Shown here piece by piece: positions 35,041 through 44,799 of a DNA stretch of 64,000 nucleotides. Numbering within the stretch: position 1 is the first letter of the stretch; each line of letters starts with the position of its first letter. The stretch lies in NCBI GenBank assembly GCA_014728215.1, contig WJLZ01000004.1, positions 1-64,000 of the forward strand. The letters are read 5' to 3'. The translations under genes and the position numbers were made by a program. Origin of the DNA: Chitinivibrionales bacterium (GTDB lineage Bacteria; Fibrobacterota; Chitinivibrionia; Chitinivibrionales; WJKA01). The notes beneath the pieces are model-generated. The model was not told the origin of the DNA. It saw only the letters and a list, made by a program, of their open reading frames with translations, and did no database searches.

Positions 35041-35081
35041 CAAAAATGCGAATGTGTATGACAACGTTCCCAAAAATGCGA
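35041..35081. promoter_or_regulatory. Candidate enhancer: two CAAAAATGCGA boxes
   Basis: CAAAAATGCGA occurs at 35041-35051 and again at 35071-35081, 30 bp start to start (about three helical turns). The pair lies 80-120 bp upstream of the sigma-54-type promoter of the priming transferase, where enhancer-binding-protein sites are usually found. It also lies upstream of the STAS gene promoter on the other strand. Confidence 0.45.
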
Positions 35082-35135
35082 CAGTCGACCGATCGGCTAT
35101 GAAATGAAGGATATTGAGCCGTTGAACATGATATC

Positions 35136-35165
35136 TTGTTTTTAAATAAAATTGTATAGTATACT
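35136..35165 (+). promoter_or_regulatory. Sigma-70-type promoter of the STAS gene
   Basis: TTGTTT (35136-35141) and TATACT (35160-35165) are spaced by 18 bp. The start codon of the STAS gene follows about 35 bp later. Confidence 0.5.
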
Positions 35166-35200
35166 AATAATTCAAGAATTCACCCTTTTAACCGACTGTC

Positions 35201-35539
35201 ATGGCACTGAATATAAAAATATCCGAGTTTAACGGTTATCCGCTTATCGACCTTATCGGTAAAATTACCGATACTGATGCACGCAACCTCTCACACGAAC
35301 TTCATGCACTCAACAAGATGAAAACCGAGAGGATTCTTATTAATATTACCCGGGTCCTCTTTATCGACAGCCATGGCCTGGGAGTAATCGTCTATTTCAG
35401 TTCGTTGCTCGAAAAAGAGGAACGGAAACTGGTCATAATCAATGCAAACAGAAATCCATCCGCCTATATTAACCGATTGTTCGAAATGACCAATCTCAAC
35501 AGAATGCTGACTATCGTAGGAGCCGGAGAAGTCGATTAA
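35201..35539 (+). CDS. STAS-domain anti-sigma factor antagonist
   Basis: A 112-residue stand-alone STAS domain of SpoIIAA type. It has the conserved phosphorylation loop FIDSHGLGVIVYFSSL with the probable phospho-acceptor Ser57. Such proteins release sigma factors or other partners by binding an anti-sigma kinase. No kinase, phosphatase or sigma gene is in the window, so the partner is unknown. The STAS protein SypA controls polysaccharide production in Vibrio, and here the gene is divergent from the priming transferase of a polysaccharide locus. It has its own promoter. Confidence 0.82.
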   Translation: MALNIKISEFNGYPLIDLIGKITDTDARNLSHELHALNKMKTERILINITRVLFIDSHGLGVIVYFSSLLEKEERKLVIINANRNPSAYINRLFEMTNLNRMLTIVGAGEVD

Positions 35540-35557
35540 CAGCGGCCGGCTCTCGTG

Positions 35558-37426
35558 TTATAACCTATTATCCTCATCCACTATCCTCACTTTCACGATG
35601 CCCCGAATCGCATTCCCGCAATACACCGCATCGGAAGAGGAGAGATCTTTTTTATACAATATTTTTTCGCTGCATTTTCCTGATTTTATCAGACGGGAGC
35701 GCACAGTGCCCGGAAGCAGGCCGCAGTCGAGCAGGGGAGTAAAGAGCTCGTTATCTTTCTTGATAAAAATCGTACTCCGTGCGCCTTCGGTCAGCTCGTT
35801 TTTCTCATTGAAAAAAGCGGCGTCAAAGCATTTTCCCTCCCTGATCAGTTCCATGGCGGTGTTGTACCAGGGACGGTAGGTTGTTTTGTGGAAAAGAAAC
35901 ATATTGTTCCGATTTGTCGCATCAGGCGACAGGAGGAGAAGTGAAGAATGGTTTGGTGATGAATACAATGGAGAGGAATCCCATCGCAAATCACCCCGGG
36001 AGGATAAAAATATTCGGATTTTAAGAGGGAACTCCTGGGAACAACGGGTAGTGATTTCTTTAACAGCGGCATCGAATGCAGGGCCCGGGAAGGGATATCC
36101 GAAAAAGCCGGCCGATTGTCTGAGTCGCGTTCGATGGTCCCGGAGGTGGCAAAGCCTTCGGTTCCACAAAATGGATTCGAAAATTTCAAACTCGGGTTTG
36201 GGGCGGATAAGAAATTCGCATTTTGTGGTACATTCTTTCCATTCATCGGGCGCCTTTGAATCCCACACTATGCCGCTTCCTGTGCCGAATTGCCAGAGTT
36301 CTTGTCCCTTCTTTTTCTCCATGGTCCTGATAGGGACACTGAACACCGCTCTGTTATGCGGTCCGACAAAGCCCAGGGCACCGCAATACACGCCCCGGTC
36401 CCTTTTTTCCAGTGACCGGATTATCTCCATTGTTCTGATTTTGGGAGCACCGGTTACCGATCCACAGGGGAACAGATGACTGATAATATCGGAAAACCTG
36501 ATCGATGATTTCAGGGTGCCCTGAATTGTCGAGGTCATCTGGTGAAGGGTATAATAGGTTTCGAGCTCAAACAATTTTCTGACCTTCACCGATCCCGTCG
36601 TGCAGATTTTTCCCAGATCATTGCGCAACAGGTCGACAATCATGACATTTTCGCTCTGGTTTTTCGGATCCCGGGCAAGAGCTGATCTAATCCGGCGGTC
36701 TTCGGATGACCTGCGTCCACGGGGAGCAGTCCCTTTCATCGGTTTTACCGTTATCTGCCGCCCCCTGCACGAGAAAAACAATTCCGGTGAAAAGGATGCA
36801 ATATTGCCGTGGCTGTTTTTTATGAAACTGCAATACCCGGCCTGCTGGGATTGCCGCAAACGGTAATAGAGCATCAATGGAGAGTCCGATGATTTAAACC
36901 GGGTGTCGAAAGTAAAATTGACCTGATAGGTGTGTCCCGCCGCTATCCATTGCCGAATTTGGGTCACACACCGATTGTACTCTTCATAATCGATAGAGGG
37001 GGTAATCGAGTTTTCCGCAGAGGAGAGCGGAGATATGGGCGGTGATTTCCCGGTATGGGGTAAAGGACGGTTCCATTTGCCGGTGCGATGATCAAAAATA
37101 AAGGGGAGAGTAAAAATCCCGAACCACGCGAGGGGTGAATTTGTTACTGTGCGGGTGTCGATAGTACGGATGAACCGTTCTTCAAGGCCGTAGGAAGCTT
37201 CGTAGCTGAGATAGCCGGCAACCCAATGCGTTTTCGACCATTTGTCTATGTCTTTCAGCAGTGATCGTATTCTGTCGGGAGAATTTACGGATAATTCGAC
37301 AACCGGATCGGTAAAAAGATAGGAGCGGCTGTTTTTTCCGGCAGGAACGGCGGTATCCAAAAGCACTGCCGTTTCTGCGGTATCGATCAGGCCGGCCAGT
37401 AATTCACACCCTAAAGGGTCAGCCAT
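35558..37426 (-). CDS. pabBC: Fused aminodeoxychorismate synthase component I and 4-amino-4-deoxychorismate lyase
   Basis: A 622-residue bifunctional enzyme for p-aminobenzoate, a folate precursor. The first part (about 90-370) is a chorismate-binding domain with PMKGTAPRGRRSSEDRR, VMIVDLLRNDLGKIC and LFPCGSVTGAPKIRTMEII. The last 200 residues are a class IV aminotransferase (PabC) with KTTYRPWYNTAMELI, holding the probable PLP lysine, and NELTEGARSTIFI. PabB-PabC fusions are common in bacteria. It is convergent with the STAS gene and follows the second STAS gene by 21 bp, so the two may be co-transcribed. The glutamine amidotransferase (PabA) is not in the window. Confidence 0.86.
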   Translation of the reverse strand: MADPLGCELLAGLIDTAETAVLLDTAVPAGKNSRSYLFTDPVVELSVNSPDRIRSLLKDIDKWSKTHWVAGYLSYEASYGLEERFIRTIDTRTVTNSPLAWFGIFTLPFIFDHRTGKWNRPLPHTGKSPPISPLSSAENSITPSIDYEEYNRCVTQIRQWIAAGHTYQVNFTFDTRFKSSDSPLMLYYRLRQSQQAGYCSFIKNSHGNIASFSPELFFSCRGRQITVKPMKGTAPRGRRSSEDRRIRSALARDPKNQSENVMIVDLLRNDLGKICTTGSVKVRKLFELETYYTLHQMTSTIQGTLKSSIRFSDIISHLFPCGSVTGAPKIRTMEIIRSLEKRDRGVYCGALGFVGPHNRAVFSVPIRTMEKKKGQELWQFGTGSGIVWDSKAPDEWKECTTKCEFLIRPKPEFEIFESILWNRRLCHLRDHRTRLRQSAGFFGYPFPGPAFDAAVKEITTRCSQEFPLKIRIFLSSRGDLRWDSSPLYSSPNHSSLLLLSPDATNRNNMFLFHKTTYRPWYNTAMELIREGKCFDAAFFNEKNELTEGARSTIFIKKDNELFTPLLDCGLLPGTVRSRLIKSGKCSEKILYKKDLSSSDAVYCGNAIRGIVKVRIVDEDNRL

Positions 37427-37447
37427 ATCATTACCTGCAAAACACAG

Positions 37448-37756
37448 CTACTCGTCGAGAGTGTCGACAATGGTAAATATTTTGCTCAGCTTTACCGTAT
37501 CTAAAATTTCCCGGAGAAGAGGGTCGGGACGGTAAAAGATGAGCGTTTTGCCTTCAGAGGTGATTTTGCGATGAAAGGTGATAAACATCCTGAGCCCGTA
37601 GGAGTCGCATAAACGCACATTCTCAAGATCGAAAATTATCGTGGAAGGATCCTTTGATTCGATATTGGAGGAAATAACCGCCGACAGATTGTCGGTGTTG
37701 CCGATATAGACTTTCTCTCCGAATTTATAAAGAAACCTGTCTTCGTTATCGCTCAT
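37448..37756 (-). CDS. STAS-domain protein (anti-anti-sigma-like)
   Basis: A 102-residue STAS domain. The phosphorylation loop reads LENVRLCDSYGLRMFITF with probable Ser52. Only distant similarity to the STAS protein at 35201-35539 is visible. It starts the short transcript ahead of pabBC. It is a candidate partner-switch component, with kinase and target unknown. Confidence 0.76.
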   Translation of the reverse strand: MSDNEDRFLYKFGEKVYIGNTDNLSAVISSNIESKDPSTIIFDLENVRLCDSYGLRMFITFHRKITSEGKTLIFYRPDPLLREILDTVKLSKIFTIVDTLDE

Positions 37757-37832
37757 GAAAGCTTTTTCCCTTTTCCGGTTACCTGTCCATGTTTCCTTTT
37801 TCCGAAATTCGCATCAATGTTTCCTGTTACCC

Positions 37833-40800
37833 TTAATAGACATCAAGGAAAACATCGCCGATAATCCCCGAAGGCCGTCGATTCATCCGCAAAACATTGT
37901 CGACCGTATTTGCAACACGCACCGTAAGGTCATTTCGTTTCAATTTGCATGCCTCGGTGACATCGACTTCAAAGGGGCTCGAATTCATGGAAGCTACTTC
38001 CTCGCCGTTGAGAGAGACGGTAATACTGCCGGATGTTCTGCCGAAACGAAGAATGAGGCGGTTGTAATCACTGGGGATTTCAAAGACCTGATTATAGGTA
38101 CCGCTTCCACTGAGATAGGGATAGCCGTATTTTGTCCAGGAATCGGTGTGTACCGAAGGCTTTGTCTCGCTGATAATCCATCCCTTGGTACCTTTACGAA
38201 TCGAAAAGTCGCCGGCAATTATCGGAGGATACAAAATCACGGGAGGATCATCAAACAAACCGATAGTCCGCATTGCAACACGGTTGTATCCTTTGTTGAC
38301 CATGTTTTTAAGGTTGCAGACAATTGCGTTTCGAATAAAGGGTGTCTGGTGAAGGATTGTGCGATTGAGTTCGGCAAGGGCTTCATCATCACAATCGGTA
38401 CAGAGCGGCTGGAAACTCTCGACTCTGTTCGCATTGACTGTCAATTCAATTTCATTGTTCGAATTTCCGGAACCGGATTTGAAACCACCCATACCGGTTA
38501 ACACCAGATAACAGTTTTCCGGCACTGCGGAAGCTTCGAAATATGATTCGTAATAATGAGAATACCCACCATACTCACGGCTGAGACCGATACGGGTGCT
38601 CCAGCTTGCGAGGGGAAGAATATTCAGTGAATCGGGTTCAAAATCCCATTGATTTCTCAGGACTACGCGGTAGTTCCGCTGTTGTGTTCCATAGATATTG
38701 ATCGGATGTTTCTGTTTCTCGGTTTCGTTTATTGCAAATTTTGTTTTGGATGATGCCAGTACAAAAGACTGCTTTGGGGCGAAATAGAGGCTGGTACGAA
38801 TAGAATCTTCTTTATGCTGGATATCTTCAATTTCATGGATATTTCCGGTTTCGCAATCCACAAGATACAGGTATTTATCGTGGGGAAGCTCGATCGAGGC
38901 GAAATGTTCGTTTTTCTCGGAAATATTATGGAGGAAATAGATATTGCTGGCTGGTGAAGCCCCGTGAGAGAGAATGATGTCTGCGCATTTTTTACCGTGG
39001 ACAGTGACTTTTGCCGAAGGAGTGATATGCTCCAGGGCATGGCCGAGATCTTTCACCGCAACGGATTTTGCATAACCACGCTTCGAACTCAGTAATTTCT
39101 GGACCCGGGTGGTAAAACTGGAACTCGTGCCCTCATCAAGACTTCCCTGCGGCGGTTCATCGATAAAGATCACCGTCCCCTTCTTGGAAACCAGTTTTTC
39201 TAAAAAGACGAAAACGCTCTTGGATATGAGCCGGGAGTAGGGAACGATAAGTGCATGATAATTTCCCTTTCGGATCCGGTCTGCCGTACCGAAATCGGAG
39301 GTGACCCGTATCGATGACGCCAGAAGAAGCTCTTCGGTGATAATATCAAAATCCAGATCGATGCGCTGGAGTTCTCCCATTACTTTGTGAAGTCGCAACA
39401 TGCCTTTATTGACAGCATCGTCGTTGCTGGGAAGATAATCCGAAAGGATTGAGTGGGTCGGCAGAAGAACGGCAACGTCACGGGCAAAATGGATGTCCTT
39501 GATGATCTCCTGGAAACGGCTCGAATAATCGCACAGCTGTTTGAACGCTGGCCATTCGGATGAATACCAGTAACAGTTGAATGGTGTTTTGATATAATTG
39601 CGGTAATCGAGATTAAAAAAGAGTCCATCCATAATAATGGTCGATTCGCCCATGAGGGTATTCTGATCGATTTCGCTTTTCAGGCTCTGGATTGTTGCTG
39701 CATTTCCCAGGCGGTTCCGGCCGATTATGGTGAGAGTATGGCGACGATATTCGGTGGAATTTGTATCGGCCATTGCCCGCAGAACCGGATAATTCTCTTC
39801 GGTGCCTTCCTGGTTCTGAATACCCAGCGCGGTAAATTTCTCCCGGGGTATTGCAAAACAGTCTTTCAGCATGTTTTCGGTATTGTCGATATTGCGTTCA
39901 GGGCAGAGAAGCCATTGTGAAAGTCGATTGTTCTTGCACCATTTCTCGATCGACAAGGCAAACCGTTCGTACATTGTATTAAGAAGGAAATCGTAGATAT
40001 GAGGACGGTTTTTGGCCGATTTTGGATCGACTTCAAAGAAAAGTGAAGGAATCAGCTTCAGAAGCTCTTTTTTATGTTTCGACCGGTAGCGGACAACCAG
40101 ATCGTCATCCCACGGAATGCTGTTCTCACCGGGAATCATTGCCGGCATTTCATGAAAAAACCCTTCAAAAACAGTCGGGATATATTTAAGAAACCGGGTC
40201 TTAATAACTTCACAAACCATCGAAATATATTCATCGGCAAGCTTGCTATTGTAGACATTGGGAAGATAATCGGCAACCGGGTCTTTGATATATTCTTTTT
40301 TGAATACCATCACTTGCCATTCACCGGAAGGCGCTTTCCATGAGAAATGATGATTTTTTGAATTGGTAAGGGGCATTGTTTTGATTTTTGAAAGATCGAC
40401 ATATCCCTTTTTAAGCTTTGATGTCACAATCCAGGTGTGGTCGGGGCAATCGTACTCATACTCAAAATTCTGACGGCTTTTCAGCATCTGGGAATGGGCC
40501 AGTACCAGCCGCTTTGCTCTGAATTCCTTCACCTGATTGGTCAGTTTGCCGAGTGTGCCGCTCCAAGGCAAAGAAAAATCTTCAACCAACCGAACCTTTA
40601 TACCCTTTTCTTTTGCAGTATTTAATGCACATTCCAGGAGCACGAAAAAATCTTCAGACAAAAAAGGCGGATCCATATCTCTTCCGGGCTTGATTGCGAC
40701 ACCACCAAATCCTTTATCGATAATTGATTCGATTTGAAACAGCATTTCATTTTCGGTGATTTCGCGATTCCATATCCATATAGCCCAGGGCCTGGTTTCA

Positions 40801-40838
40801 ATAGGCTGCTTGGTCAACGCTTTTTTGAGGTTTTTCAA
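37833..40838 (-). CDS. GH106-like glycoside hydrolase family protein
   Basis: A 1001-residue protein without a signal peptide. The opening RPWAIWIWNREITENEMLFQIESIIDKGFGGVAIKPG resembles GH106 (alpha-L-rhamnosidase) and related TIM-barrel hydrolases. These begin with R-P-W/F, then a T/E-EEI-like stretch and G-GG-x-I. Near residues 560-590 is a glutamine-amidotransferase-like beta-strand region (DRIRKGNYHALIVPYSRLI), also usual in this family. The last 110 residues form a sugar-binding jelly-roll (LILRFGRTSGSITVSLNGEEVASM). The start is TTG, supported by GGAG at 8-nt spacing. It lies alone, between two gene-poor gaps. The substrate and even enzymatic activity are uncertain. Confidence 0.55.
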   Translation of the reverse strand: MKNLKKALTKQPIETRPWAIWIWNREITENEMLFQIESIIDKGFGGVAIKPGRDMDPPFLSEDFFVLLECALNTAKEKGIKVRLVEDFSLPWSGTLGKLTNQVKEFRAKRLVLAHSQMLKSRQNFEYEYDCPDHTWIVTSKLKKGYVDLSKIKTMPLTNSKNHHFSWKAPSGEWQVMVFKKEYIKDPVADYLPNVYNSKLADEYISMVCEVIKTRFLKYIPTVFEGFFHEMPAMIPGENSIPWDDDLVVRYRSKHKKELLKLIPSLFFEVDPKSAKNRPHIYDFLLNTMYERFALSIEKWCKNNRLSQWLLCPERNIDNTENMLKDCFAIPREKFTALGIQNQEGTEENYPVLRAMADTNSTEYRRHTLTIIGRNRLGNAATIQSLKSEIDQNTLMGESTIIMDGLFFNLDYRNYIKTPFNCYWYSSEWPAFKQLCDYSSRFQEIIKDIHFARDVAVLLPTHSILSDYLPSNDDAVNKGMLRLHKVMGELQRIDLDFDIITEELLLASSIRVTSDFGTADRIRKGNYHALIVPYSRLISKSVFVFLEKLVSKKGTVIFIDEPPQGSLDEGTSSSFTTRVQKLLSSKRGYAKSVAVKDLGHALEHITPSAKVTVHGKKCADIILSHGASPASNIYFLHNISEKNEHFASIELPHDKYLYLVDCETGNIHEIEDIQHKEDSIRTSLYFAPKQSFVLASSKTKFAINETEKQKHPINIYGTQQRNYRVVLRNQWDFEPDSLNILPLASWSTRIGLSREYGGYSHYYESYFEASAVPENCYLVLTGMGGFKSGSGNSNNEIELTVNANRVESFQPLCTDCDDEALAELNRTILHQTPFIRNAIVCNLKNMVNKGYNRVAMRTIGLFDDPPVILYPPIIAGDFSIRKGTKGWIISETKPSVHTDSWTKYGYPYLSGSGTYNQVFEIPSDYNRLILRFGRTSGSITVSLNGEEVASMNSSPFEVDVTEACKLKRNDLTVRVANTVDNVLRMNRRPSGIIGDVFLDVY

Positions 40839-41148
40839 ACTACAAGCTCCTTTTAAGGGGTTAAAATGTATAAAATAGAAAGGTAAATCTACATTTTGGA
40901 GGCATTTCTGTCAAGCAACTTCTGGGCAAAGAGGTGGATGAAATATTTGTAATCAATTAATAAATAATAAGTTACGGATGTATAGGCTGTGCAGATTAAA
41001 TTTGTTTAATCGCTTAATTAGTCGACCAAAAGAAGAGAATCCGGGCAATTGCCGACCCTTATCGGCTTACTGGCAGGCACAAAAATGTATCGTTTTGCCG
41101 TTGCATTTCGTGGCGAATTGTGCTTGTCTGTGGGGTGCCTGTTTTTAC
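40839..41148. other. Gene-free region
   Basis: About 310 bp between the GH106-like gene and the nucleotide-binding protein gene. No promoter of convincing quality was seen. A GG-N10-GC pair on the minus strand around 41044-41059 lacks the TGG and was not accepted as sigma-54-type. Confidence 0.4.
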
Positions 41149-41634
41149 CTATCGCAGCGCATCAAGAGCCAGCCCGACAGCCTGGGGGGCTGTAAAGGCT
41201 TCTTTGTATCGCGCACTTTCGACGCTTGCTATTTTTTTCAGATCCCAGGCGCCCGGAAGGTACACCACGGTTTTGCCGCTGTTGAGCGCAAGACCAATTT
41301 CACTTAATGTGCCGTAAGAGCCGGGGAAAGCGATAAGAACATCCGAAAACCGGACTACCAGGGTGTTACGGCCGATTCCCATGCCGGTGGGAAGAGCGAT
41401 TGTTACCCAGGGGTTGGCATCGCTTTTCTTTTCGCCGGGAAGGACTCCCAGAACCGTACCATTGTTTTCCGCCGCACCTCTGGAGGCGGCTTCCATAATG
41501 CCTCCAAGACCACCGCAAATCAAAAGCGCATCATTATTGGCAATATGCACGCCGAGTTCATAGGCGAGATCAAGATCGCTCTGTGAAACTTCTTTACCGC
41601 CGATAACTCCTATTGCGGGTTTTCGTTTACCCAT
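41149..41634 (-). CDS. TIGR00725/LOG-like nucleotide-binding protein
   Basis: A 161-residue Rossmann-fold protein of the lysine-decarboxylase-like/LOG family. It has IGVIGGKEVSQSDLDLAYELGVHIANN at the start, LICGGLGGIMEAASRGAAENNGTVLGVLPG near 40-70, and the PGGxGTxxE motif in the variant form FPGSYGTLSEIGLAL near 115. LOG relatives cleave nucleoside monophosphates, but this shorter TIGR00725 branch has no assigned role. It follows the large metallopeptidase gene by 81 bp. The ribosome-binding site is AAAGGAG. Confidence 0.82.
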   Translation of the reverse strand: MGKRKPAIGVIGGKEVSQSDLDLAYELGVHIANNDALLICGGLGGIMEAASRGAAENNGTVLGVLPGEKKSDANPWVTIALPTGMGIGRNTLVVRFSDVLIAFPGSYGTLSEIGLALNSGKTVVYLPGAWDLKKIASVESARYKEAFTAPQAVGLALDALR

Positions 41635-41715
41635 AGAGTTTACTCCTTTAGTGATACAATGCCTGTAAAATACATTAAACAGCGGTATGCGGTTTGATCA
41701 CCCCATGGCGGGGGT

Positions 41716-44700
41716 CTAAAATCCAAGCGCTGCCTTCACTGCAACTTCGTTTCTCCACAGGTCCCAGGTGGCTTCAAATGAGGCCTGTTGGAAAAATGAG
41801 TAGGATTGAGTATAGCCGAAGGTCAATCCCCCGCCCAGCCGGTGAGTGGTACTGGCCGCCGATGGATCGTAATACTTTTCCGAGATATACTCGGGCAGGG
41901 ATGACAAGGCGTAGTTTCGGTTTCCATACAGCGAGAGTTCATATATCGCTCTGCCGTAAAGCGCGTCGGCGCAAAAATAGTTGCCTCGGTTGATATACCG
42001 GAAAAGAGGAAAGATAAAATTCACCCCGGCATCAAAGGAAAAGTAGGAGTCCGAATATCCGTCAATTTTATCAAAGGGGTCCTGCACTGTCTCGGAAAGC
42101 CAGACCGGATAGAAGTCGCCTTCCAGAAGAAGGGAAAAATATTTTTTAATGGGAAAGGAATGCATGCCGGCAATGCGGAGTGCTTTACCGCCGCTGTACA
42201 CCGTTTCGGTCGACGTGCCCTCGATTCGAATAATTTCTTTTCTTACAGGCACGATCATGGGAATAAAGGCGGCACGAAGCATGGAAAGATCGGCTAAGTT
42301 ATAGGAGATATCTTCGTTATAATATCCGTCTCGTGTCCACAGGAACCAGAGAGGGAACTCAGCAGAGAAATTGGTGATATTTTCAAGAGCAAGCTGCGGT
42401 GATGCACCAATATAGAAATCTCGTGCCACATGCCACTGTATATAAGGATTAAAGAGGACATAGACCGGAATATAAAGAAAAACCTGACTCTGAAACATGA
42501 AACCGAACGTTGGAGCGGATTTCCGGTTCTCGACCGTAAGTTCGGGAACGATAAGAGGAATCCAGCTGTAAAGCGCTTCACTTTCGGCAGAATCTTGGTT
42601 GTCGGTTTCGGATTGCATCGAACCATGGGTTGATACCGTTGTTTCGGCAAATCGGAGCGACCATCCGGAATCGGTAAAGAGCATATTCCTTTTCATCGCC
42701 GGTGTCGCATGAATTCCTGATAATTTGTTTGTCCACCGGGAATGCATACACTCCAGGCTGCTTTCTGTTTTGGTGGTAGAATCCTGTGCGGAGAAATTGG
42801 TAGTACTGAGAGCGGCAAAGGAGATATTGAACTGCTGTACTCTTTTCCGGAGGGCATCCGATTTATAAAATCCGATACCCGCCCCGATAACCGTCATAAT
42901 ACTGTCGGTGAAATTATCCATCTCATTGTTTTCGATAAAATTGCCCAGAGTACCGTTGAGATCCAGAAAATCGACAAAAGCATTTATCTGCCACGCCGGC
43001 CGGAGCCGTTCGGCTTCGTATTCCCGGGCCCTGAGCTTAACTTTACCATCGGGTTCAGGAAGAGGTTTAAAAACACAGGCGGTGGATTCGGGGAGTTTAA
43101 AGGCGGCCCCGCTGTCGGGAATGGTTACCAGGGAGAATCCACCGGCGCCATATTCAGAACAGAGAAGGGTATTAGCCGGGCCGGCAACGGGTTCGAACAA
43201 CCCACCCGGTGTTGTCGAGTGACGGCGAAGGTCGGATGCATCGGGGTGGATTGAGTAGATATTGTATACACCGTCATAATCGGCCGAATAATAAATGCGA
43301 TTGTTCGGGCCCCAGAATGGAGCTTCTTCCCGGGCGATTGTCTGGCATAAGGGGCTCATTTCACCGGTGGTAATATCGACAATGTAAAGATTGGTGTTAC
43401 CGTTAATCACCTTTCCCACAACTGCCTGCGACTGATCGCCCGGACAGAGAGAGACACCGGCAAAGGGATTTCCCATTTCGCCTTCAACAACCATTTCGAA
43501 CGATCGATCCGCCCGATTGAACAGAACAAGGGAATAGATGCCTTTGTTGTACTGAACGCAGAGCAGTCTTACCCCGTCGCTGCATGCGGCGACATCATAA
43601 ATTCTTGCATCACGGGTCAGAGGCGTTTCAGTCCCATCGGCTAAATCGTATTGGTAGATATCGTTGTAATAGGAACCGTGCGAATTGGGTTTCCGCGATT
43701 TGAGATAAAAAACCTTTTCTCCCTTTGTATCGAAGGTCCATGACGTTTTTGCATAGGCTATTCGTGCCGCGGGGGTCGATTCGTTGGGATGAAACAGGAT
43801 CAGGTCTGTCCGGAAATAATCTCCGGGATGGTTGGTCAGACAACCCCACATGTTTTTTTCTGCCGAGTACCGGGGCGTGATATTATAAGTACCTTTATTC
43901 CATAATTGGGTTGACACACCAGGGGCAACGTTTTGGGCATAGGTGTTTTTCAGGCTGTCGAGCCACTGGTTGTAGACAAGTTGCAGTGATATGCCGGTAG
44001 CTTTTCTGAATGTCCGATTGAAAACCGCGCCGCCGGGATCCGCAGAGCGTGCATCGGTGCAAAGACGGGGGAGCAGTTTGCGGCCGAAACGGTTCTCGAG
44101 ATATTTAACAAAGGCAAACCCGTGGTTGTAGACCTTTTCGTTGCCCAGGGAGGTGTGATTGAAATTGGCCATCTCCTGGAGTGTTAGATGAGAGCCCTTA
44201 AGAACCGCACAACGGAGTACCATATCCCGCCGCGAATCCCAGCAGTCATGTCCCATTCGTTCCGATTCCCGTTGAGCAATACCTTCCACAAACCAGGGCG
44301 GAAAAAACTGAGTGGCGGGAATAAATGGTGTCATATCCAGTTCGTGGGTGGGCGAGGTATAGGTAAGGCGGGGAATTATTGCCAGAAGCTGGAATCCCGA
44401 CTTGCGAAGTGAAATGATATGGGCAAGCTCGTGGGTGATAACATTCCGAAGCCAGGTCGTGTTGTCTCGGAGGTCCATGCGTGCATCGGGAAGCCAGATG
44501 AGAATGTTGTCTTCGGTCCATCCGGCAAGGCCGTTCGCCTTATCGTCATAATCGGCAAGAGAAAGATTGATCTTGCCGTAAAACTTGAAATCGTAAAGTT
44601 TCTCAAGGGACCGGTAAGACTCTTCGGCTATTTTCGCCGCCGCATATACCCCATGACGGGTATTCTCGTAAAAATGGATATTAAAATGGCGGGTCGAGAC

Positions 44701-44799
44701 GGTTTTCCATTCGATTTCCGGATGATTGAATCCAAATGCAGAAACATAAAGCAAAAAAACAGCAAAAAAAGACCGGCGAAAGAAAGAAATATGAATCAT
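41716..44799 (-). CDS. Outer-membrane metallopeptidase: signal peptide, gluzincin domain, TolB-like propeller, beta-barrel
   Basis: A 1027-residue protein with a signal peptide (about 1-24) and a peptidase-MA-like domain holding the zinc motif HELAH at residues 123-127, with WFVEGIAQRESERMG following at about 170. Residues about 300-590 hold beta-propeller repeats of TolB/WD40-like type (IYQYDLADGTETPLTRDARIYDVA, NLYIVDITTGEMSPL). The rest is a series of amphipathic strands ending in Phe (KAALGF), as in outer-membrane beta-barrels. Such fusions are known in Bacteroidota and relatives. It probably sits in the outer membrane with the peptidase in the periplasm or outside. The substrate is unknown. 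Confidence 0.72.
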   Translation of the reverse strand: MIHISFFRRSFFAVFLLYVSAFGFNHPEIEWKTVSTRHFNIHFYENTRHGVYAAAKIAEESYRSLEKLYDFKFYGKINLSLADYDDKANGLAGWTEDNILIWLPDARMDLRDNTTWLRNVITHELAHIISLRKSGFQLLAIIPRLTYTSPTHELDMTPFIPATQFFPPWFVEGIAQRESERMGHDCWDSRRDMVLRCAVLKGSHLTLQEMANFNHTSLGNEKVYNHGFAFVKYLENRFGRKLLPRLCTDARSADPGGAVFNRTFRKATGISLQLVYNQWLDSLKNTYAQNVAPGVSTQLWNKGTYNITPRYSAEKNMWGCLTNHPGDYFRTDLILFHPNESTPAARIAYAKTSWTFDTKGEKVFYLKSRKPNSHGSYYNDIYQYDLADGTETPLTRDARIYDVAACSDGVRLLCVQYNKGIYSLVLFNRADRSFEMVVEGEMGNPFAGVSLCPGDQSQAVVGKVINGNTNLYIVDITTGEMSPLCQTIAREEAPFWGPNNRIYYSADYDGVYNIYSIHPDASDLRRHSTTPGGLFEPVAGPANTLLCSEYGAGGFSLVTIPDSGAAFKLPESTACVFKPLPEPDGKVKLRAREYEAERLRPAWQINAFVDFLDLNGTLGNFIENNEMDNFTDSIMTVIGAGIGFYKSDALRKRVQQFNISFAALSTTNFSAQDSTTKTESSLECMHSRWTNKLSGIHATPAMKRNMLFTDSGWSLRFAETTVSTHGSMQSETDNQDSAESEALYSWIPLIVPELTVENRKSAPTFGFMFQSQVFLYIPVYVLFNPYIQWHVARDFYIGASPQLALENITNFSAEFPLWFLWTRDGYYNEDISYNLADLSMLRAAFIPMIVPVRKEIIRIEGTSTETVYSGGKALRIAGMHSFPIKKYFSLLLEGDFYPVWLSETVQDPFDKIDGYSDSYFSFDAGVNFIFPLFRYINRGNYFCADALYGRAIYELSLYGNRNYALSSLPEYISEKYYDPSAASTTHRLGGGLTFGYTQSYSFFQQASFEATWDLWRNEVAVKAALGF

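Noticed and set aside
41044-41059. Possible sigma-54-type element upstream of the GH106-like gene
   Set aside because: GG and GC spacing fits but TGG is missing and the flanks deviate. It is also in a gap without a polysaccharide gene.
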